From the NCBI RefSeq assembly GCF_030504645.1, contig NZ_JAUKWQ010000015.1:1-64000 (forward strand): a stretch of DNA of 64,000 bases, given 5' to 3'. The notes below the pieces were generated by a model. The model did not search any database, was not told the DNA's origin, and saw only the letters and a list, made by a program, of their open reading frames with translations. Shown here one piece after another: positions 59,318 through 64,000 of this stretch. A program made the translations under genes and the position numbers. How positions within the stretch are numbered: position 1 is the first letter of the stretch; each line of letters opens with the position of its first letter. This stretch comes from Rhizobium oryzicola (lineage in GTDB: Bacteria; Pseudomonadota; Alphaproteobacteria; Rhizobiales; Rhizobiaceae).

Positions 59318-60244
59318 GTGAAAGACTGGAACGAATTCAAAATCGTACTGGCGATCGGAAGAGCGGGTTCGCTTGTGGGCGCTGCAAAAGACCTGGGCAA
59401 TGACCACTCTACCGTCTTCCGGTGGCTAAATGCGCTGGAAGAGCGTCGTGGCGTCAAGCTATTTGACCGGACGACGAACCGCTACGTCCCGACGGATGCT
59501 GGTGCGCAGATGATCATGGCCGCCGAGCGGCTCGAAGCAGAAATAATGACTTTGGACCGGTCCATCATTGGACAGGACGAGAGGCTCGTCGGCAAACTCA
59601 GGATCACGTCGTCAGAAACGCTTGCCTATCGCATCCTCAATGAAATATTGGCCGATTTCCGCCGCAAGCATGACGGCATCGAACTGGAACTGCTCGTTGA
59701 TAACAGGCAGCTCGATCTGCTGCGTCGAGAGGCGGACATCGCTATTCGCGCCACGCGCCCGCATGAGGGCGAGCTGTTCGGGCGCAAGATCGCATCGACG
59801 CCTTGGACCTTCTACGGCAGCAGTGGCTACCTCTCGGAACGGGGAAAGCCTGCGAATGTCGAGTCTCTATCAAGCCACGTCGTGATAGGTTGGGACGGCG
59901 GTTCCGTCGCGGCTGCGTCGATGTGGTTGACCGACAATGTCTCACCGCGGGCCTTCGCCTACCGAACGAGTAGCCTCATCAGCCAACTCATGGCTGTGAA
60001 AGCGGGTTTGGGGCTCGCCTTGCTGCCTTGCTATCTTGGCGATCCCGAACCCGATATCGAACGTGTTCAGGAACCGCTCGCGGAACTCACACGAGAACTC
60101 TGGTTGATCACGCATAAAGACCTGCGCACTACGGGACGCGTACGGGCATTTTTCGATCATGTTGGCGCCGGCTTGATTGCCCGTCGTGCGCTTCTTGAGG
60201 GAGATCGTTCCACTGTTCCCACCGACGCGACCAAGGTGAGCTAG
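59318..60244 (+). CDS. LysR-family transcriptional regulator
   Basis: 308 residues, GTG start. HTH: FKIVLAIGRAGSLVGAAKDL, NDHSTVFRWLNALEERRGVK; effector domain starting LVGKLRITSSETLAYRILNE. Divergent from the SMR transporter gene 327 bp away. It could regulate the transporter/pdhA/maiA group, but the gap is long. Confidence 0.9.
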   Translation: MKDWNEFKIVLAIGRAGSLVGAAKDLGNDHSTVFRWLNALEERRGVKLFDRTTNRYVPTDAGAQMIMAAERLEAEIMTLDRSIIGQDERLVGKLRITSSETLAYRILNEILADFRRKHDGIELELLVDNRQLDLLRREADIAIRATRPHEGELFGRKIASTPWTFYGSSGYLSERGKPANVESLSSHVVIGWDGGSVAAASMWLTDNVSPRAFAYRTSSLISQLMAVKAGLGLALLPCYLGDPEPDIERVQEPLAELTRELWLITHKDLRTTGRVRAFFDHVGAGLIARRALLEGDRSTVPTDATKVS

Positions 60245-60412
60245 GCACCTACGCGACCCGGTGATACCGCAGAGTTTTAACAAGCTTAAGATCAACTTTT
60301 ATAAAGGAACCCGTTGCATCGAAGAAGTTTGTTGCATCGGCTTAAGTGATGACTGGAAAGGATGCCATGTTTTCCATCGATGGGTTTAGTTATTGACTAA
60401 GGCAACGACCCG

Positions 60413-61870
60413 TCACAACCTGACCTGCGACACCGAGTGTTTCTGCTTGTTTATCCTCGCCATGAAGACAAGCCCGATAGCACTAACGATCAGGGCTGCG
60501 GCGAAAGAAAATGTCACCTGCATTCCAAAAGTGGTTGTCGCGGGCGTAACGACCGCCATACTGCTGCCGCCAGTTGTGGCAGCGAATATGGCACCCATCA
60601 CCGATACACCGGAGATCAGACCGAGATTACGGGACAGAGTCAGCATCCCGGATATCACACCTCGACTGTCTGACGGAACATCCGCCATCACAGAGGTATT
60701 GTTTGAGGTCTGGAACAGTTGATAACCCGGTGTAAGAATAGCGATGGCCACGATATAGCCAAGAACTCCAAAACTAGGTGGAAGTATTGTCAATGCCACT
60801 GCACCTGCCGCCATCGCAGCAAGACCGATCATAGCGATTGACGCAGCGCCGAAACGATCGACCAGCCGACCAGCAACGATGCCGAAGACGATAGATATTA
60901 CCGGCCCCATCGCCATTATCAAGCCAACCTGCGTCTCGTCGAGATGCAGCGCTCGCGCAAGATAAAAAGGCCCGACGACCAGGGTTGCCATCATCACGGT
61001 AGAAACGAACGCATTTGCTACGAGACTGGCTGTCAAGCTTATGTCGCGAAGGGCTGAGGGTCTGATCAGTGGCGAGCCAGTCCTGGCTTCGACGATCGTA
61101 AAGACGCCGGCGCCGAGGCAAGTCGCAGCCAGCAGAACCGCATTTAATCTCCCCCAATGACTGTCACCTAACGTCATAGCAAGGCAGTAGGCAGTAAGTG
61201 TCCCCGCCAGCAGGAAGGTGCCGATGGCATCCAGGCGCACTCGAGCCTGGCGTTCAACCAGCGGATCCGGGGGTAGAGAATACAAGACGAGAACGAAAGC
61301 AGCTACACCGACCGGTATATTGAGCATAAAGATAAAGCTCCAGCCGAGCCTGCTTATGAGAAGGCCGCCTAGAGAGGGACCGAGCGCCGTGCCGATTGCC
61401 GACATGGTTCCTAACAATCCCATCGCCCGGCCAGATCTTTCTTTTGGCACGGTAGCACTAACGACGGCAATCGTAAGGGCCATCATGGCTGCCGCGCCGA
61501 TGCCCTGTAATGTCCGGGCAGCGATCAAAAACCAAAGTGACGGTGCCAGGCCGCAGAGCATCGATGCTCCGGTAAAAATCGCGACCCCCGACAACAGCAA
61601 TCGTTTGCGTCCAGCAATGTCTCCCAATCGTCCAGCGCTTACGATCAGCGTGGTGATGGCCAAGAGATAGGCGAGAACAATCCATTGGACTTCATGGAAT
61701 GGTGCCGCAAACGTGTCAGAGAGTATCGGTAGCGCGACGTTGGCGATACTCGTTCCAAGCGATGAAAGGAGCATGGATAAGGAAAGACCAGCCAGCGCCC
61801 CTGCAAGGCGCGGACGGTTTGCGCGAGAGCCATTTCGATTGACGGCTTGTGAGTTTAGCGGAGCGCTCAT
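60413..61870 (-). CDS. MFS multidrug efflux transporter, DHA2 (EmrB/QacA) type
   Basis: 485 residues from ATG 61870; the frame back to 62077 covers the promoter of the divergent LysR gene and is rejected. Fourteen predicted membrane helices; motif A ADTF/GRLGDIAGRKRLLLSG and motif C GLLGTMSAIGTALGPSLGGL are present. Exports drugs or toxic compounds in exchange for protons. Divergent from the LysR gene 120 bp away, its likely regulator. Confidence 0.92.
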   Translation of the reverse strand: MSAPLNSQAVNRNGSRANRPRLAGALAGLSLSMLLSSLGTSIANVALPILSDTFAAPFHEVQWIVLAYLLAITTLIVSAGRLGDIAGRKRLLLSGVAIFTGASMLCGLAPSLWFLIAARTLQGIGAAAMMALTIAVVSATVPKERSGRAMGLLGTMSAIGTALGPSLGGLLISRLGWSFIFMLNIPVGVAAFVLVLYSLPPDPLVERQARVRLDAIGTFLLAGTLTAYCLAMTLGDSHWGRLNAVLLAATCLGAGVFTIVEARTGSPLIRPSALRDISLTASLVANAFVSTVMMATLVVGPFYLARALHLDETQVGLIMAMGPVISIVFGIVAGRLVDRFGAASIAMIGLAAMAAGAVALTILPPSFGVLGYIVAIAILTPGYQLFQTSNNTSVMADVPSDSRGVISGMLTLSRNLGLISGVSVMGAIFAATTGGSSMAVVTPATTTFGMQVTFSFAAALIVSAIGLVFMARINKQKHSVSQVRL

Positions 61871-61990
61871 AGTTGATCTTCTTAGTTCGGGTTGATTGCA
61901 CTGGAAGATAAACACCCTGTAAGAAGGCGGAAGGCGCAGCGTTTGCACTGGAACCGTGCGTACGGCGCCATGATATGGTATCAAAGAGAT

Positions 61991-62896
61991 ATGCAGCGAC
62001 CCGATTTCAACCTTCTCATTACGCTTGATGTTTTGCTGGCCGAATGCAACGTGGCGCGTGCTGCCAGGCGTTTGCAACTCAGTCCATCAGCCATGAGCCG
62101 AGCTTTGGCGCGACTTCGTGAGACAACCGGCGACCCGCTGTTGGTGCGGGCAGGTCGTGGTCTTGTACCCACACCGCGAGCGCTCGAACTGAGAGACCGT
62201 GTCAACACGCTCGTGCAGGATGTTGAAGCCGTCCTACGCCCAGCAGAGATGCTGGACCTCCATAATCTTGTCCGGACATTCACCTTCAGGAACCGGGAGG
62301 GCTTCGTTGAAACGTTCGGGGCGGCCGTTCTTGCCAGGATTGCACAAGACGCCCCTGGCGTTCGCATTCGCTTCATGCCGAAGCCTAGCAAGGAAAGCGC
62401 GCCGCTGCGAAACGGTGAGATCGACTTGGAAACAGGTGTCGTTGGCGACGGCGTAGGCGCGGAAGTGAAGGCACAGGCTTTGTTCCGCGACCGCTTTGTC
62501 GGTGTTGTGCGAATGGGGCATCGGTTTTCCGGAAGTCAACCAACTCCATCAGAATTTTGTGCGGGTCGTCATATTCTGATCGCTCGGCGCGAAAGCCATA
62601 CGGGACCGCTGGACACTGCCATGGCGGCTGTAGGATTGGCTCGAGATGTAGGAACGGTCGTCACGAGCTTTTCCGAGGCGCTCGCTCTCGCACGTAATAG
62701 CGACATGATCGCCTGCGTGCCCGAGCGATATACGGGCGAACTGCGCGCCGGAATGTATAGTTTTGATCTACCTTTTGAAACCCAGGAAATCACAATTTCA
62801 TTGTTGTGGCATCCAAGGTTCGATGCAGATCCCGCACATCGCTGGCTACGCCAGTGCATTCGAGATGTCTGTGGTGAAACAAGGCGCCCCAGATAA
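61991..62896 (+). CDS. LysR-family transcriptional regulator
   Basis: 301 residues from ATG 61991. HTH: FNLLITLDVLLAECNVARAA, RLQLSPSAMSRALARLRETT; this is the NodD/PcpR-like group. Divergent from the DHA2 transporter gene and probably controls it, a common layout for inducible efflux. Confidence 0.92.
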   Translation: MQRPDFNLLITLDVLLAECNVARAARRLQLSPSAMSRALARLRETTGDPLLVRAGRGLVPTPRALELRDRVNTLVQDVEAVLRPAEMLDLHNLVRTFTFRNREGFVETFGAAVLARIAQDAPGVRIRFMPKPSKESAPLRNGEIDLETGVVGDGVGAEVKAQALFRDRFVGVVRMGHRFSGSQPTPSEFCAGRHILIARRESHTGPLDTAMAAVGLARDVGTVVTSFSEALALARNSDMIACVPERYTGELRAGMYSFDLPFETQEITISLLWHPRFDADPAHRWLRQCIRDVCGETRRPR

Positions 62897-63106
62897 TATT
62901 CAAACCGGAAAGGGATGGAATCCATTTGGTACCGGGGTTGCCATGAAAATCATCAGAGCCAAGTCGCTCGCCTCTGGAGGAAAGACTGGGCAATCCTTTC
63001 CGTACATTTGCGCTTTACTGACATGCCACCATAATGTGAACAGTTCCAGTCCGAGGCGGGGGACCATCATCGTCCGCCGGAATAGTGCGTCACTTTGCGA
63101 TCACGC

Positions 63107-63830
63107 CTACTTTGTGGATTGGGTTTCGACCGAAGGACGCTCCGGCCAATTGACTTTTGCGGCAGTTATCAGTTGGCGCGCGCGATCAACATCCGGGCTG
63201 CGATACTTGGCTTCGGGGACCTCAGCCAGCGTTGAAGGATGCACCTGGGCGCCGAGGCCATAGAATTTCTGAAAGCTCATGATGAGAGGACGCCATTTAT
63301 CGGGGTCAATCCTATTAGGGTTTCCCGCCACGAGGATATCCTCCTCGGCATGAACCCGCTGGACCCTCACTTCAAAAGTCATGGCACCACCTTTCAAGCG
63401 TTCGTCTCCCTCGGCGATTTCATGAACAGCTTCCACCACCGCCTCAAGCTGGATGGGGCACTCCAACACACGTGGCGCAGCGATGGTTTCCGCCTTCCTC
63501 GGTGTGAGCCCTGCGATGTTGAATTTGTCGGCTACATGCCGATAACCGCGCGACGTTTTGCGCTCAGGCACGGGTTCCGTTCCTGTCGTAAGCGCAAGCC
63601 GATCAACAGCGTCGGCTTGGACAACCGATGGCAAATTGATAGTGCAAGACCGTGCCAGTCGAAGGTTCTCGGTTGTTTTCGAGTTTCCCGCGAGTCCGAG
63701 AATACCCCGCCATGCGAGCCAGAAGATGGAAGACATGGGCGCGATGTTATGTTCCGCTTTCATTTACGGTCCCAATCAGGGCCACAGGAGTTCCGAAATA
63801 CAAAATAGCAGGCTCAGTCATCCGATGCAT
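63107..63830 (-). pseudogene. Flavin-reductase-like gene with a single-base frameshift
   Basis: ATG 63830 opens MHRMTEPAILYFGTPVALIG and runs to NESGT followed by a TAA; the next frame continues NIAPMSSIFWLAWRGILGLA, AGNSKTTENLRLARSCTINL, LECPIQLEAVVEAVHEIAEG and ends at 63107. Removing one T at about 63745 restores one protein of about 240 residues of the flavin-reductase-like (FMN-binding split barrel) family. Such proteins bind FMN and support oxygenases or are oxidoreductases. As it stands it is broken, or holds a sequencing error. The last 170 bp of the window show no convincing gene. Confidence 0.75.
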
Positions 63831-64000
63831 GATATTCGCTCCGTTGGTTGGCACGCCCCAGCCTTGACAGCATTGGAAAACTTGCGACACCCGTTTCTTG
63901 CGCTTGGAGTTGCGACAGCTGCAGGTGAGGCCCAAGCAGTGGATACCATTCTCGAGCATCTGGGAGGCAGGTGGCTAAAGTGGCTAGGGACATGCAACGT

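Noticed and set aside
63825..64000. Partial plus-strand ORF at the right edge (MHDIRSVGWHAPAL...)
   Set aside because: Its start would overlap the start codon of the divergent flavin-reductase-like gene, and I recognise no family; too short to judge.
1..64000. CRISPR arrays, tRNA and rRNA genes
   Set aside because: No array of regularly spaced repeats and no rRNA or tRNA sequence noticed on reading both strands.

Overview
The window looks like part of a large conjugative plasmid (or a secondary replicon of plasmid type) from an alphaproteobacterium of the Rhizobiales, most likely Rhizobiaceae or Brucellaceae. Three things point there: a complete repABC replication/partition operon with an antisense RNA between repB and repC; a full Ti-plasmid-type conjugation operon (traI-trbBCDEJKLFGHI) with TraR-type 'tra boxes' between it and repA; and a rhizobial DUF1612 (RHE_PE00001-type) protein beside a tyrosine recombinase.

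Layout. (1) 1-17605 is a defence-type island abutting the rep genes. Four minus-strand genes (HamA-like nuclease, HamB-like helicase, OLD/TOPRIM nuclease, UvrD helicase; 556-9273) look like a Hachiman module followed by a Gabija-like module. Next come a DUF1612 gene and a tyrosine recombinase flanking a perfect 11-bp inverted repeat, then a lone protein with a PD-(D/E)xK-like motif. A second Hachiman-like helicase/nuclease pair (13552-17605) has a different nuclease. (2) 17606-21510 is repCBA on the minus strand, with an antisense ctRNA and two exact 18-bp repeats that look like diverged parS sites. (3) 21511-32208 is the quorum-sensing control region and the conjugative type IV secretion (mating-pair formation) operon. 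traR, traM and the DNA-transfer genes are not in the window.

(4) 32233-40088 is metabolic cargo: a cupin; a DNA-binding-domain/citrate-synthase fusion divergent from a class III CoA-transferase and an SDR; a TPP-riboswitch-controlled thiM-thiE pair followed by a gutted thiD; and an SDR. (5) 39396-63830 is a patchwork of small 'regulator plus divergent enzyme or transporter' modules: six LysR, one AraC, one MarR and one TetR regulator with hydrolases, VOC and MBL-fold enzymes, acetyltransferases, MFS and SMR transporters, a class A beta-lactamase, a lone pyruvate dehydrogenase E1-alpha and a maleylacetoacetate-isomerase-like GST. Broken genes are common here: fragments of a LysR gene and of a hydrolase gene that both resemble an intact pair at 39.4-41.2 kb, a frameshifted tautomerase-like gene, an IS3-family relic and a frameshifted flavin reductase. 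This is what repeated insertion and deletion on a plasmid leaves behind.

How the parts fit: the rep genes copy and partition the plasmid, the two tra boxes probably couple its transfer (and perhaps copy number) to population density, the left island probably protects the replicon or host from phage and competing DNA, and the right half carries conditionally useful catabolic, detoxification and resistance genes. Functions are read from motifs only; no database search was run.
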